NCBI RefSeq assembly: GCF_901709675.1
Contig: NC_051098.1
Location: forward strand, 14,999,464 to 15,063,463
Length of the DNA stretch: 64,000 nt
From: Syngnathus acus
Taxonomy: Eukaryota > Chordata > Actinopteri > Syngnathiformes > Syngnathidae
Direction: 5' to 3'
Position numbers and translations under genes: made by a program. The notes under the pieces are model-generated. The model did not search any database. It was not told the origin of the DNA and saw only the letters and a program-made list of their open reading frames with translations. This document shows, one piece after another, positions 1 through 11,906 of the stretch. Each line of letters starts with the position of its first letter. Position 1 is the stretch's first letter.

Positions 1-300
1 GCACTGACGCCACGCTCAAGTGGCTTGGTCAACGGCACCGCCGCTGTAGGCGGGGTTGTTTTGCGGAATAAACCAGCCTCACAGAAATCACCCGTGAACA
101 GACACTCCACTGGCTCTTACATCGCAGGTTATTTAGGCCAGCTGGAGGACAGAGGACTTCCCGAGGGAGCTTGTACAGCGTCACGTTACGGAAATGGCGA
201 TCAACGTTCAGATCGCTACTGTGCCGATGACTCACTTCCTCCTTCAGACTCCTCCCACTTCTCATCAGAGCCAGAAGTCTACTTCCTGCTTCGACTTTAG
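1..300 (+). CDS. plch1: C-terminal end of a gene cut by the window edge, probably phospholipase C eta 1
   Basis: The frame is open from base 1 and stops at 298-300, giving about 99 residues that are Ser/Gly/Asp-rich and end in a short acidic and hydrophobic tail (SDSSHFSSEPE, then a stop shortly after). No domain is visible, so the sequence alone does not name it. The assignment rests on position: in teleosts the OlfC/V2R cluster lies between plch1 and mme, mme is clearly present at 37-55 kb, and the plus-strand direction fits the convergent plch1/mme arrangement. PLC-eta proteins end in a long, low-complexity Ser/Pro-rich tail, which is compatible. The family cleaves PIP2 at the membrane in response to calcium. 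Alternative: the last exon of another gene. Confidence 0.5.
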   Translation, partial: ALTPRSSGLVNGTAAVGGVVLRNKPASQKSPVNRHSTGSYIAGYLGQLEDRGLPEGACTASRYGNGDQRSDRYCADDSLPPSDSSHFSSEPEVYFLLRL

Positions 301-1695
301 TTTTGACCTACCATTTTTTTTTTTTGTAATCCGCAATACGGAAGCTTTTCCCTGAAGCTGGACATGGACTGTACCATTTTACTAGTGTTTTGTTTACATT
401 CTAATTCTGTACGAGCTAATCACCTGTGACTGAAAAAGACACCGGTAACCAGTGATGTGCTAAAGTTGGACCTGGGCGCTGTTGCTGTTCCACTCAAGTT
501 CCATAGGTGTCAAGAGTACAATGACAGAAAAGGGCTCAGAGTTTGGAGAAGCTAGTCATAACTTCAAATGTGTGAGAACACCGTCGCAGCTGACAGGGTT
601 TATAATTTGAACATAGTGTTTACGCCGGAAGAAAACACGTAAAATCTAATTTGATATAAGCTTTCATATCAATTGGTTTTACAAAAATCTCTCATCGTCC
701 GAATAGTCTGGTCAAGAAACAAAAGTTAAGATAAGCAATATACCTGTCCTAAACGTAAAATAATGTTAGCTCGTTAACCAAAATGCTAACATCATGCTAC
801 TACTACATCTTGATTTGTTTCGCATGATTTATTTGTATGTTGGACATCACCTTCAAAGGCAGAAGTCAATTTGCACAGCGTATACCTATTTTCAGATTCA
901 AAATGACGCCATACAAACTGCATTGTTACAGCATGAAATTCATGTATGAAATGTTAACGGTTTTGCTAGTCAAAAGTTGTTCAGTCTGGCGGTGTGTTGT
1001 CGATATTCTACTTTATGTCCAAATAAGACAGACGTGTTATCGTTGTCCCAGTGTTGTCAAAATTGAGACACCGACGCTAAAAAAAAGATTCGACTGTGAA
1101 GCAAAGTGTTAATTTGTATAACTGGAATATGTCGTGAAGGTCACCACCATGAAAGTCTTCCTTCTCGTTCACGTGTAAATAATTCCGCTGTTGTCTTTAA
1201 TCTTTGAATGGTCTTTGAATTCTGACTGTACGTTTATGCATGTTACCTACACGTGAACATGTCGCGCATGACTATGCACCCGTTTACACACAAAAAAAAT
1301 GTTCCAGCGCTCGACAACTTTTGCACAGGATGGACGAATAGTCCCACCGGGGAGGACGAAGACTCACAACTGGGTTACAATCTAGCGTATCAACTTCTGT
1401 GCTTTTGGCCTTCTATGGTCTGCAAACAAAAAAAGATTTGGAACTTTTATTTTTTTAATTGCTTTGATACAGAAGAACAAACTCTTGACAATTCTGGTGA
1501 TTTTTATTTTGTACAACTTGTAACGGAATGCAAATAAGTGTACAGCACTGAGGTCAAAGCAGTGAACGGAGCGATGTTGTAACTGTATTATTTTTTATTG
1601 TTCCAGTGTTAAAATGGTCTTTTTTCTTTGTATTGTTGCGCATCACAAGACTGTGAGCATTTTCCTACCAATGCAATAAAAACAATGAAATATTT
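301..1695 (+). other. Probable 3'UTR of the left-hand gene
   Basis: AT-rich sequence with no credible coding exon follows the stop at 298-300. An AATAAA signal lies at 1675-1680. The short ORFs at 837-1112 and 1253-1537 show no recognisable family and are probably chance. Confidence 0.45.
1675..1680 (+). other. Polyadenylation signal AATAAA (left-hand gene)
   Basis: AATAAA in AT-rich sequence, about 1.4 kb after the stop codon of the left-edge exon. Confidence 0.45.
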
Positions 1696-1721
1696 GGTTT
1701 CCACTTATCTTCTCTTCAAAA

Positions 1722-1722
1722 T

Positions 1723-1755
<33 letters not shown>

Positions 1756-1756
1756 A
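1722..1756. repeat. (AC)n/(AT)n microsatellite
   Basis: A short run of AC dinucleotides followed by AT dinucleotides. Confidence 0.9.
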
Positions 1757-4254
1757 TTTTTTTGTTTTATTTTTTTTCTAATTTTCTTGGAAATTAACTC
1801 GTGTTAAAATATGAGTCACCATTTCTTATCACTTTAGAGGTCACGCAGCTTTTACAAGTGGTCACAAAATGTTGTCTACTTATCCACTGCATCATTTACA
1901 CCCTACAAAATGCCATTAAAATGCAGGGATTTAAAACTCTCATTCATGTTACCAAGCCTCACATTTATTCAATAATAAATGCTCTGAAAGTCGTAATGAG
2001 ACCCAATATGGCCCATCGCACACAATGAGGCCTAATTATTCGTGAAATAGCCATAATGGAGCTGATAAATGGCACACCTGTTGCCCCGTGGAAGCGGGTC
2101 CTTGGTTAACCTGCCACTCCTTGTTATGATTGTTTGTGGAGCAGAAGGCCGATGCCCGCGTGCACGCAGCATCTGGCCTGTGGAATTACTTCTTTCTGCC
2201 GACTGACAATCATAAACACTTTGCTTCATTTCCTATTCAGTAATTCCCATTATTTTTCCATTGATGGAATCCTCCATAAAAGTCAATATTTTTTTTTCTA
2301 GATAACTAAAAATGTGATTTAACACAGACATTTAAAAATAGTAAAGGATGACAGAAAATAATCTGTAATAAATTTAACATAGTTTATCAAATCAATGGAT
2401 CGAACCAATATTTTATCATCTTTCTAGTGCATGAGCTTACATATTTGCGGGTATAACTTGGTACGAGCCACTTTATTATTGGATTGTTTTTCCACCATCA
2501 CTCCAGAGAGGAGTCATTTCCAATCCCGGCTGGCGTCATCATTTATCTTCCAAAGGCCTTCTGACTATTATGAATGTTATCAACAGTGCTTTCTCTAACA
2601 TAGAAGGTTGCTTGGTTCTTCCAAAACCTGACTTTCCATGCAATCGGATTTTATGTATTTATTTATTACATAATTGTTTTAACAGACATTTCTGAATCTG
2701 TACCATAGTCTTGTTGTGAGACTTTCTACAATTCTTAACTAGGTTTATAATAAGGCACTATTGGTCATGGAAAAACTAAAGAAACTGAAGAAAACCAACA
2801 AAGTAGCTAAATAAACATTCGCAAAACAGATTTGGACTCAACTGAGCATAAAATAATGCAAAACATGGACAGCACATAGCATGACACACAGCACAAAGGA
2901 CAACGCTCCAAACAGGACTGAATAGAAAGGAGGGAACTAAATACAAACAAACTGACCAGGCAACGTGGAACACCTGGACAAGACACAAGCGGCTAGCCAA
3001 TTGGAAGACACAAGGGGCGGGGCATACGCGAACAGGTAGATTCAATTATCTAACAAGACACAAAAAAAGGAAAACAAGGAAAACATAATACTGACAAATG
3101 AGACAAGGAAAACAAACCAAAGTCCAAATCAAAACCAAACAAACTAAGAAAGTGACAGTGTTTCATCAAACTTTAAAAGTAGCATTTTTTTCACTTGATT
3201 TTAATGGGGTTTTAGAGTTTTTTCTCATCCTGGGACACATTAAACTGCTTTCTAATTTCAATGAAATCAAATGAGCTGTGTGTAGCAAGATATTGTTGCT
3301 TAAACCATACACGAAAAGGATAACCACTAGATGGCAATGTCATACTATTCAAATTGTGCCTTTCCTCCGGTGATGGCTTTGCTTAGTCACTATAAATAAA
3401 TTTACACTATTTATATTTATAGTATAAATGCTTCTTGATAACTTAAATGAATGTACCACCATGTGCCAATCTGTGTTATACACTCCCTAGCCACATTGAG
3501 AGGTAAAAATATCTATCAATCTTCAGTGACTTTACCATGATTCCATCCTGGATGACCGAGCCAATCAGTCAAGGGATCTGTAACGGTGAACCCAGGAACC
3601 CGGTGAAGAAACAGTAAAATATAACATTGTCCTTTTGTTCCCAATCCGAAGTTGGTAGATATAGGCACTTAAGTATGTAAGCTCATAGTTGAGGATGAGA
3701 TCGTAGTTTGACTGCTAAATTGAGAGTTGAACCAAAAGACTAATTGCTTGAGTCCCAAAGAGCGACCTAATAATTCCTGATCTTGATGGCTTCGTCCACC
3801 CTTTTCAGTCTTAGAAAAATGGTGGCTGCTCCAACTGGCACCAACCACCTTGAGGATCACAAATACGCCTGGCTGCTTCAGGGCAGGAACAAGAACAGGC
3901 GACATCCTGGACTGGTTGCCAGCCACATTCTGTACAGTCACTGAGTGAGAATGGAACCACTAACCCCTAAAACCTAACCCTATTGATAATATTCATAGAG
4001 TATATTTTCACATCAAACTTGACAATCAAGACTGTTCTTCCTTCAACACGTGGAACCCCTGAGTGGGTTGTCTCTGTGACTGTGACACAGCTGTCTATCT
4101 TAATGACTGTTTTTGCTTTGTTTGGGAGAAGGGTGTTTGTTAGGGCGTCATCTCGCCCGGGGCAGTTGGTGACACTTAGAAATAGAGGCGCAGTGAGAGA
4201 GAGCTGGCGGGGCGGTCACTGAGGCCAAGTACTTCTCGGCTGTAGGTTGTCTAA
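1757..4254. other. Intergenic spacer
   Basis: I see no coding exon here. The stretch holds one copy of a dispersed repeat at about 2890-3085 and otherwise AT-rich unique-looking sequence. Confidence 0.6.
2891..3085 (-). repeat. Dispersed repeat, copy 1 (partner at 31717-31919)
   Basis: About 195 bp closely matches 31717-31919 in the same orientation, including the blocks GCACAAAGGACAA, AGGAGGGAACTAAATACAAA and ACACAAGGGGCGGGGC. A more diverged, inverted relative may lie at about 39690-39960. The family is not identified; the drawn ends are where I stop seeing similarity. Confidence 0.75.
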
Positions 4255-4308
4255 ATGTCATTTTACTGCAATTATCAGATAATAACTTTTTCTGATCCAC
4301 AGTTATCC

Positions 4309-7300
4309 ATGTCTTGGCTGTCCTGGTTCTCCACTCGCCGGTGGCCTTCCTCAGCCCCGCTGGTGATTCTGGTCGGGCTTGTGAGCAGGCAGCCGGGCCA
4401 CATGACGGCAGTTCCGCAGGCGGCTCACTCGCTGACTTGTTCCCGGTGGGGAGCGCCCGCTAGCCCGGGGCTTTTCCAGGATGGAGATGTCGTCATTGGC
4501 GGACTCTTTCATATCCACTACCAACCTCCTGACATAGACTACGATTTTGTTGGTGAACCAGACGACAAAGAATGTACCGGGTATATCCTTGACATTCATT
4601 GTTTATTTGTTATCCCATATTCATTTTGGGGTCTCAGTTCCAGTTGATTGTTCATTACATCAACTTGAATTGCAATCCAATTCAAGAATCAGATGATATC
4701 TTTTCAAGTCAGTCAGTGTTTTGTCGTCTTGTCCCTCTCCACCCCAGCTTAGAGCAACACCCCTTACAGTACATTTACTCCATGGTGTTTGCCGTGGAGG
4801 AGATCAACCGGAGTCCTCGCCTGTTGCCGGGTGTGACCTTGGGCTACCACATCCACGACAGCTGCGCCTTGCACCCGTGGGCCACGCAGGCAGCCCTCTC
4901 GCTGGTGAGCGGAGGCGGCAGCACCTGCGACCCTGCCGAAACCCCGCAGGACGGTTCTGGAGAAAGCTACAGGAAAGGTACCAACTCGTGATATCAATTG
5001 CACACCATCGTGTTTTATTTCAGCACATTTTAAGACGGTCCAAAATGTTCTGTGAGGTGTTCCGTTGATCATCGGTGGTGCTTCATCCAAAACGGCCATG
5101 ATACTCTCCAATGTGCTGGGGCCACTCTCTGTGCCTTTAGTAAGTTTATTAAATTACTTTTTAGAAGGTGATACAAACATTTTATTTTGATTGACATAGT
5201 CAGTCAATTGAACATTTTTTTCGATATTTTGCCGCATCATCTTAGAAGCCAAAATATTAAAATAAAATGGGGAAATAACATTGAATCCTATATATATACG
5301 TTTTTGCTTCTTAGATGAGCTATCAGTCGAGCTGTCCTTGTTTGAGCGACAGGCGCCAGTATCCCAACTTCTTCCGGACCATCCCTAGCGACATCTACCA
5401 AGCACGGGCCATTGCCAGGCTGGCCATACACTTCAAGTGGACCTGGATCGGCGCCGTTGTTGCAAACAATGACTACGGTCTGGTGGCTGTCAAGGTGAAA
5501 TTGTATCAGGAATAATGCTCACGTTTGAGAATTACTAATTAAATGTAGTTTGTTTTGGTGTACAGCTGCCTTTCATCCGAGCAGTTCATAACGCTTATCG
5601 TCATATTAGGTGTTCCAGGAGGAGAGCGAGGGATCCGGGGTATGTCTGTCCTTTGTGGAGACTCTGAATAGAGAAAACATTGTGAATGATGCCAGGAGAG
5701 CTGCCCTCGCCATTAAAGCATCAAGCGCCAGAGTGATCCTGATCTTCACGTGGTACACGGACGTCAGGGAGCTGTTCCTGCAACTGGCCCAACTGAACGT
5801 GAGATGCAAACCGCCGTTCAATCTTCCCGATTCGACGTGATCCTTATTGCTGCTGACGCCAGGTGACAGACAGGCAGTTCTTTGCCAGCGAGGCCTGGAG
5901 CACCAGCGGCGAGCTTCTCCAACACCCCGTCACGGCAAAAGTGGCGAGCGGAGTCCTGGGCACGGCCATCCGGAGCTCGCCCATCGTCGGATTCGAAGAT
6001 TACCTCCGAAGCTTGACCCCGTCGCGTCGCCCGGGTGATTACATCTTGAGGGACTTTTGGGAGACGCAGTTCGCTTGTACCCCTCGGCTATCCGACGGCA
6101 CAATTGCGTCTGACCACACGGCCTCCCCGCCCCTGTGCCGAGGGGACGAGTCCCTGGAGGGAGTGGACAATCTGTTCATGGACACCTCGCAACTGCGGCA
6201 GGCCTACAATGTCTACCTGGCTGTTTACGCCGCTGCTCACGCCCTTCACGACAGCCTCGACTGTCCTGACAGCTTCTCCGGGGACGGCAGCTCCGCCTGC
6301 TCCTCCCCCGCAAATGTTAAACCTGCTGAGGTAAAGACACTTTGATTTTCTTGACTAATCTACAATACAACAACATTTATGTCACTGTCCCCTTTTCAGC
6401 TGCTGCAGCGCCTAAATGAAGTCAACTTCACCACCCCGCAGGGGGAGCAACTTTATTTCCAAGGCGCCGACATCCCCGCCAAGTATGACCTGGTCAACTG
6501 GCAGAAGAGCCCCGACGGCTCCCTGAAACTTGTTCTGATCGGCCGAGTGGACGGCTACGAGATCCACATGAACGACACGGCCGTGCAGTGGCACTCGGGA
6601 TCCAGTCAGGTGCTTATAAGATTTCTGATCATTTTGTCGCACACACTACGTAAGGATATGATTTGACTTTCCAGGCGCCCGCGTCAACGTGCAGTGAGAG
6701 TTGTCCTCCCGGTAGCCGGGTGGCCATCAGGAAAGGAGAACCCGTGTGTTGCTTTGACTGCATCCCGTGTGGCGAAGGACAAATAAGCAACATGACCAGT
6801 GAGAGAACATATCAAGACCTGTCATTGACATACTGTCATTTCCTGATCCCTTATCTTGATATATTTCAGATTCGCCCAATTGTGACCGCTGTCCACTTGA
6901 GTTCTGGTCCAACGAGGACCATACGTTCTGCGTCCTCCGCCAGCTGCACTTCCTGGCCTTCAACGAGACTTTAGGGATTACCCTCACTGCGGTAGCCGTT
7001 TCTGGTACCATGGTGACCACCGCTGTTTTCGTGGTATTCGTCTACTACAGACAAACTCCCGTGGTGAGACAGCTTACAGATAAAATGTAGCAATGTAGCG
7101 ATGCCTACATGACAAGATGTCGCATCTTTCCCCTTTCAGGTCCGAGCCAACAATTCAGAACTGAGCTTCCTTCTCCTCTTGTCTCTCAACCTCTGCTTCC
7201 TATGCTCGCTGCTGTTCATCGGCCGGCCGTCCGTTTGGACTTGTCGCTTCCAGCAGGCCGCCTTCGGCATTAGTTTTGTGCTCTCCGTGTCTTGCCTGCA

Positions 7301-7928
7301 AGTCAAGACCATCGTGGTCCTGGCGGCCTTCCGCTCGGCTCGGCCTGGCGCCGAGGCCTTGATGAAGTGGTTCGGTCCGAGCCAACAGAGAGGGAGTGTC
7401 TGTGTATTCACCTGCATACAGGTTAGTATGTTCTGAAATAAGAAGTTAAATTTAGTAGTTTGGAAAAAGTACAGTATTACCCTGATGCTCTTTCCGTCCA
7501 ATCAGATCATTATCTGTATAATTTGGCTGTCCCTGAGCCCGCCCCAACCGAAACCGGACTATGATACCCCGGGGTTAAAGGTGACCCTCAAGTGTGACAT
7601 GGTCTCAGTGCTGGGCTTCTCTCTGGTGCTGGGCTACATCGGCCTGCTGGCCTGCACATGCCTCCTGCTGGCCTTCCTAGCTAGGAAACTGCCCGACAAC
7701 TTCAACGAGGCCAAGCTGATCACCTTCAGCATGCTCATCTTCTGCGCAGTGTGGGTCGCCTTCGTGCCCGCCTACATCAGCTCGCCCGGGAAGTACACGG
7801 TCGCCGTGGAGATCTTTGCCATTCTGGCCTCCAGCTACGGCTTGCTTTTTTGTATATTTGCTCCAAAGTGTTTTATCATTCTTGTGAGGCCAGAGAGAAA
7901 CACCAAGAAACATTTGATGGCCAGGTAG
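4309..7928 (+). CDS. OlfC/V2R-like family C receptor, gene A (11 coding exons)
   Basis: Odorant-type family C GPCR of the olfactory plasma membrane. Exons: 4309-4580, 4748-4977, 5057-5139, 5315-5494, 5610-5798, 5863-6330, 6400-6609, 6675-6798, 6870-7063, 7140-7421, 7506-7928. All phases match and give 884 residues. A signal peptide (about 1-35) is followed by the flytrap domain ([34 protein letters not shown]), a Cys-rich linker (CCFDCIPC) and seven helices ([34 protein letters not shown]), ending KKHLMAR. Start: the second in-frame ATG, because it precedes the hydrophobic segment; a splice acceptor just upstream (CCACAG, 4297-4302) suggests a 5'UTR intron. Odd: the family normally has six coding exons, whereas here the flytrap and seven-helix regions are each split into extra exons, and the usual YFST is YQSS. 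Gene B converges on it. Confidence 0.9.
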
Positions 7929-8173
7929 CAACCACTTGTCAGGTTATCATTTATTTCAATGCACTACATATGAAATGTAAGATTTTTTTCGGATTTGTCA
8001 TAATGCAAGTTATAAGGAAATATACATATAACCATATAAGTAAACAATATCCGACACACTGCACTCTTTTCCTAGTAGATTCATATTTAAACAACCTTTT
8101 TCTGGACGGGGTGGAAATGTACTGTATTGTATGGAATACAATGTTTTTATGTCTGTGCATGCAAAAACACAGC

Positions 8174-8179
8174 AATAAA
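8174..8179 (+). other. Polyadenylation signal AATAAA of gene A
   Basis: First AATAAA on the plus strand after the gene A stop (7926-7928), about 245 bp downstream. Confidence 0.6.
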
Positions 8180-8240
8180 TATATAACCAATTTTATTGTC
8201 CTGTATATTTTTCATGTATATTTTCATAATTGTTATACTG

Positions 8241-8246
8241 TTTATT
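8241..8246 (-). other. Polyadenylation signal AATAAA of gene B
   Basis: TTTATT on the plus strand, 195 bp beyond the gene B stop. A second candidate lies at 8192-8197. Both are close to the opposite-strand signal of gene A. Confidence 0.55.
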
Positions 8247-8440
8247 CTGAAGTTAACTTTTGCCGGAGTTTTCAGGATCGAAGAAAAATTTGTTTTCACA
8301 GATGGCTTGGGTAAACTTGAGTGGAAAACCAATAAATTATTAATGGTAATACATATTTTTAGTAAACCACAATATATTCATACAATCATTTTGAGTACAT
8401 GGAATTAAATAAACAGCAATTATACAAAAAGTCAATCACC

Positions 8441-11400
8441 TCAAGGACCGGTATGCAACATTTTCCCCATGATGTGCTTTTTGGTATTCTTTTCTGGCTT
8501 TATTAGGATGATGTAACATTTCGGTGCAAAAATGCTAACAAGCAAACCAAAAGCGGAAGCCAAAATAGCAAATATCTCCACAGCCACGGTAAACTTTCCG
8601 GGAGAGCTGACGTACGCCGGGATGAAGGTGATCCAGACTGCGCAAAATATCAACATGCTAAATGAGATCAATTTAGCCTCGTTGAAATTATCCGGCAGCT
8701 TTCTCGCAAGAAATGCCAGAACTAAACACAGAAGCGAAAGAAAACCGATGTAACCCAGCACGGCATAGAAGGCAGCTTCAGAACCAGTGTTACATTCTAA
8801 GATGATCTTATCGCTGTGTCGGAAAACCGTATCCGGAAACGGTGGATTTAATTTTAACCAAAGTACGCATATTAATATTTGGACCAGAGTACAGGAGCAA
8901 ACAATAACCCGTTGCTGCCTCGGCCCGAACTTCCCGGCGACTTTGCTTCCGGGGAACGAGGCCTTGAAAGCCGTCACGACCACGATGGTCTTGCCCAAGA
9001 CGCAGGAGATACAGAAGGCGAAGGTCAGTCCGAAAGTCGTATGGCGCAGCATGCACACCCACGTTGTCGGTCTGCCGATGAACGTGAGGGGGCACAGGAA
9101 GCACAGAAAGAGAGAAAACAGCAAGAAGATGCTCAGCTCCGAGTTGCTGGCCTTGATCACCGGCGTGTGTCTGAAGTAGATGAAGACCAGCATGGTGGCC
9201 AGCGACAACGAGGCCCCCAGCAGCGACACGACGGTCAGCGCTACACCCATCGGCTCACGATAAGTCAGGAACTCTATGATTTTCGGAACACACTCATCCC
9301 GCCTCTCATTGGACCAGAACTCTTTTGGACACGGCGTGCAATCTGCTGCACCTGTTGGATGGCAAAGTTTTATTCCCTGAATCGGGAATTGTGCTTTTTG
9401 TTTGATGCGCACACCTGTCGTGTTGGCTATGGTACCATCAGCGCACGGGATACAGTCAAAACAGCAAATGGGTTTTCCCTTTATCTGAGCTTTTCTGGTA
9501 CCCACCGGACACTCATCAGAGCAAACAGATACCGGCACCTGAGGAATTGAAAAAAGTACAGAGGGTGCAAAAACCAGAGTCTAAGTGAATCAAAACTGAC
9601 CAGCTCACCATTTTGCCCGTTCGCCACACGATCTGCTCCTCCTGGATGCTGAGCTCATAGTCGCCGTTATCAGCCAAGGCAAAGTGACCCAGCGTCACAT
9701 GTTTCACCTTCCCGTCTCTCAGCTGCCAGTTGATGAGGTCATAAGAAGCCGGTGGGTCACCATTTTGGTCGAAGAAGACATCATCACTGAATTGGTTCTT
9801 AAATTTAACCCTTTGGAGGTGATACGTCACCTAAGAAAAATAGCAAAACCAACAGTTTTAAATTTTTGCATTGGATACCGTGTATGAAACGCTGGAGCCA
9901 ATCCAGGACACCATGGATAGATTACCAGGAAATAGACCGTGTCCACTTCTATCTAAACTAAACTTTGAGTCTTCAAATAAACAAATATACATTTCAAATT
10001 TTTGAATATGGAAGAAGGGGCATCAGAGTAACTTCGTCCTGGGTCACAAATTTCAGTCTCACCTGTTTTGTCTGAATGTCCGACACGTTCATACACGGTC
10101 TTGCTGATTCTCCACTGGCAGATTTACAGAAAAGCAGCTGGTGCAGAGCATGCGCAATAGCATAGACGGCCTTGTACACATTGTAAGAGACTCTCAGCTC
10201 AGTGACGTTGAAGAAATCATCCTGGGATTCTATTAATGTCTCATTGCCGGTGCATATTGCTTGTGAAGTGTCAGCTTGCTCCCCTGGTAGAACAGCTTTG
10301 CAGCCCGCCATTATCTCCCAGAATTCCCTCACAAACGCTGCGCTGGCATCAGCATAAGGACTGATGCCTGTGAGGAAGGACTTCAACTTCGGAATGGCCA
10401 TCTTAGGCATCACAAAACCGAGCGCCCCGCCGAATGCTCGGTAAATTTCCGGGTTGGACGGTCGCGCTGCGGTTATCCAGGCCTCGCTGGCGATCCACTG
10501 GATCCCTGTGAGGTTCTGTTGCACCATCATTTTCATCAGAGGGTAAAAGTCACCCTCAGGTACAAACGCAAGAATAACTTTAACGCTTGATCCTTTGATC
10601 ATTTCCACAACGACCTGGAGCTTTTCCGTCGAGTACGTCCGGAGTATTGTTCCAACGAATGCCACGCAAACCCCGAACTTTTCAACCTCGTGTTGAAAGG
10701 CGAGGACCCCGTGACGCCCGTAGTCATTGTCCGACTGAATGGCTCCGATCCAACGCCAGCCAAAGCGTTTGACCAGGGCGGCCAAAGCTTTTGCCTGGAA
10801 GTAGTCGCTGGGAATGGTTCGAAAAAATGTCGGATACTTTGAGTTGTCGCTTAAACAGGCACACGTCGAGAAATAACTCACCTACGAGACAAAAACAAAG
10901 ATCAAACAGAAACATGTTCAATTCCATCGAGATATAATTCCGGAGTAAGGCTTTCTCACAATGGGTACTTGGAACGGTCCAAGTGTCCCGGCTACAGCGA
11001 GAGACTGCGACGATCCGGACTCCGCTATGAGTGCAGATATAGCCGGGAAACAAGACGAGCTGGGTTCCGTCTCCTCTTTTCCACCAGCAAGTGTTAGAGC
11101 AGCTCGTAAAGTGTTGGTGGGAGATGCACACGAGTTGAGGATCCTGTACCCGAGTGAAATGTTAGGCAAGAGTGTCGTATCGTTGTTGATCTCTTCAATT
11201 GCAAACGCCATCACTTGAGTCCATCGAAAAGCTCGAAGGTCAAACCTAAAAATAAAACAAAGCGATGAACGGACGGATAGTCGACCTGACTATTCCGATG
11301 TTACCAAACTCACCCCGCGCACTCCACTCCAGGAGGGTGATACCGGAAATTTACGGTCCTGCCTATCTCTTTATTAAAAACCGGAAAAATGCCCCCAATC

Positions 11401-11522
11401 ATAATGTCTCCTCTCCGTAAAAGACTCGGCATGTCGAACCTGCCGAACGTCTCGCAGCCGCTTGCTGTTCCAAAGTCCAACAGAGACAAGAGAGAAGACA
11501 AGAGGACGGCTCTCCCCAGCAT
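8441..11522 (-). CDS. OlfC/V2R-like family C receptor, gene B (6 coding exons)
   Basis: Family C olfactory GPCR, 856 residues. Exons in transcript order: 11522-11314, 11245-10960, 10881-10063, 9830-9609, 9538-9415, 9351-8441, the canonical V2R pattern with phases that close. Signal peptide 1-21 ([12 protein letters not shown]), [20 protein letters not shown] and [10 protein letters not shown], then PSD, NDYG and ASEAWI in the ligand domain. These match the positions that hold the alpha-amino/carboxyl groups in amino-acid-binding family members. The linker has CCFDCIPC; the seven-helix exon has [19 protein letters not shown] and FIPAY and ends shortly after KKHIMGK. Among B-E it is the most diverged in the membrane part ([17 protein letters not shown]). 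A TATA-like box lies 40 bp upstream of the ATG with an octamer beside it. Confidence 0.92.
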
Positions 11523-11561
11523 GTTTGCGCTGCATTATTGAAGCGAGACGAGGACTCGGCT

Positions 11562-11567
11562 CTTATA
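11562..11567 (-). promoter_or_regulatory. TATA-like box of gene B
   Basis: TATAAG on the minus strand, 40 bp before the start codon, predicting a start site near 11535 and a short 5'UTR. Confidence 0.6.
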
Positions 11568-11568
11568 A

Positions 11569-11576
11569 ATGCAAAT
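11569..11576 (-). promoter_or_regulatory. Octamer (POU-type) motif next to the gene B TATA box
   Basis: Reads ATTTGCAT on the minus strand, a perfect octamer element immediately upstream of the TATA-like box. POU-domain factors bind this motif; its use here is inferred. Confidence 0.45.
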
Positions 11577-11830
11577 GAGCCAAATAAACAGCGGAAGTAA
11601 TGCCCAGAGGACCCAGCCTTGGCGTGTTGGAGTCATATCACAGAATATAGAGAAGAGAGTGGAATAAAGATGAGGTCACTTCCTGTTTGTCGAGGGGTTG
11701 TCATTTGTTGGGGGGGTTTGTGCTTGTGAACAGTTTGGGCAAAAATGGTCCAGGTTGAATGTGACAGAGTGCTTAACTACTTCTACTTTATATTTTTCAT
11801 GTAAACACAAGCCCATTGTCATCAGGTCAA

Positions 11831-11836
11831 TTTATT
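11831..11836 (-). other. Polyadenylation signal AATAAA of gene C
   Basis: TTTATT on the plus strand, 71 bp beyond the gene C stop. Confidence 0.65.
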
Positions 11837-11906
11837 CAATGAACAGAAAGAGTACATGATACAAATTAGGAGTTCGCCTGATTTAAATATATATGAAGCG
11901 ACATTT

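Noticed and set aside
8879-9550. 223-residue plus-strand ORF
   Set aside because: Antisense to exons of gene B; it has no family features and its openness follows from the codon use of the real gene.
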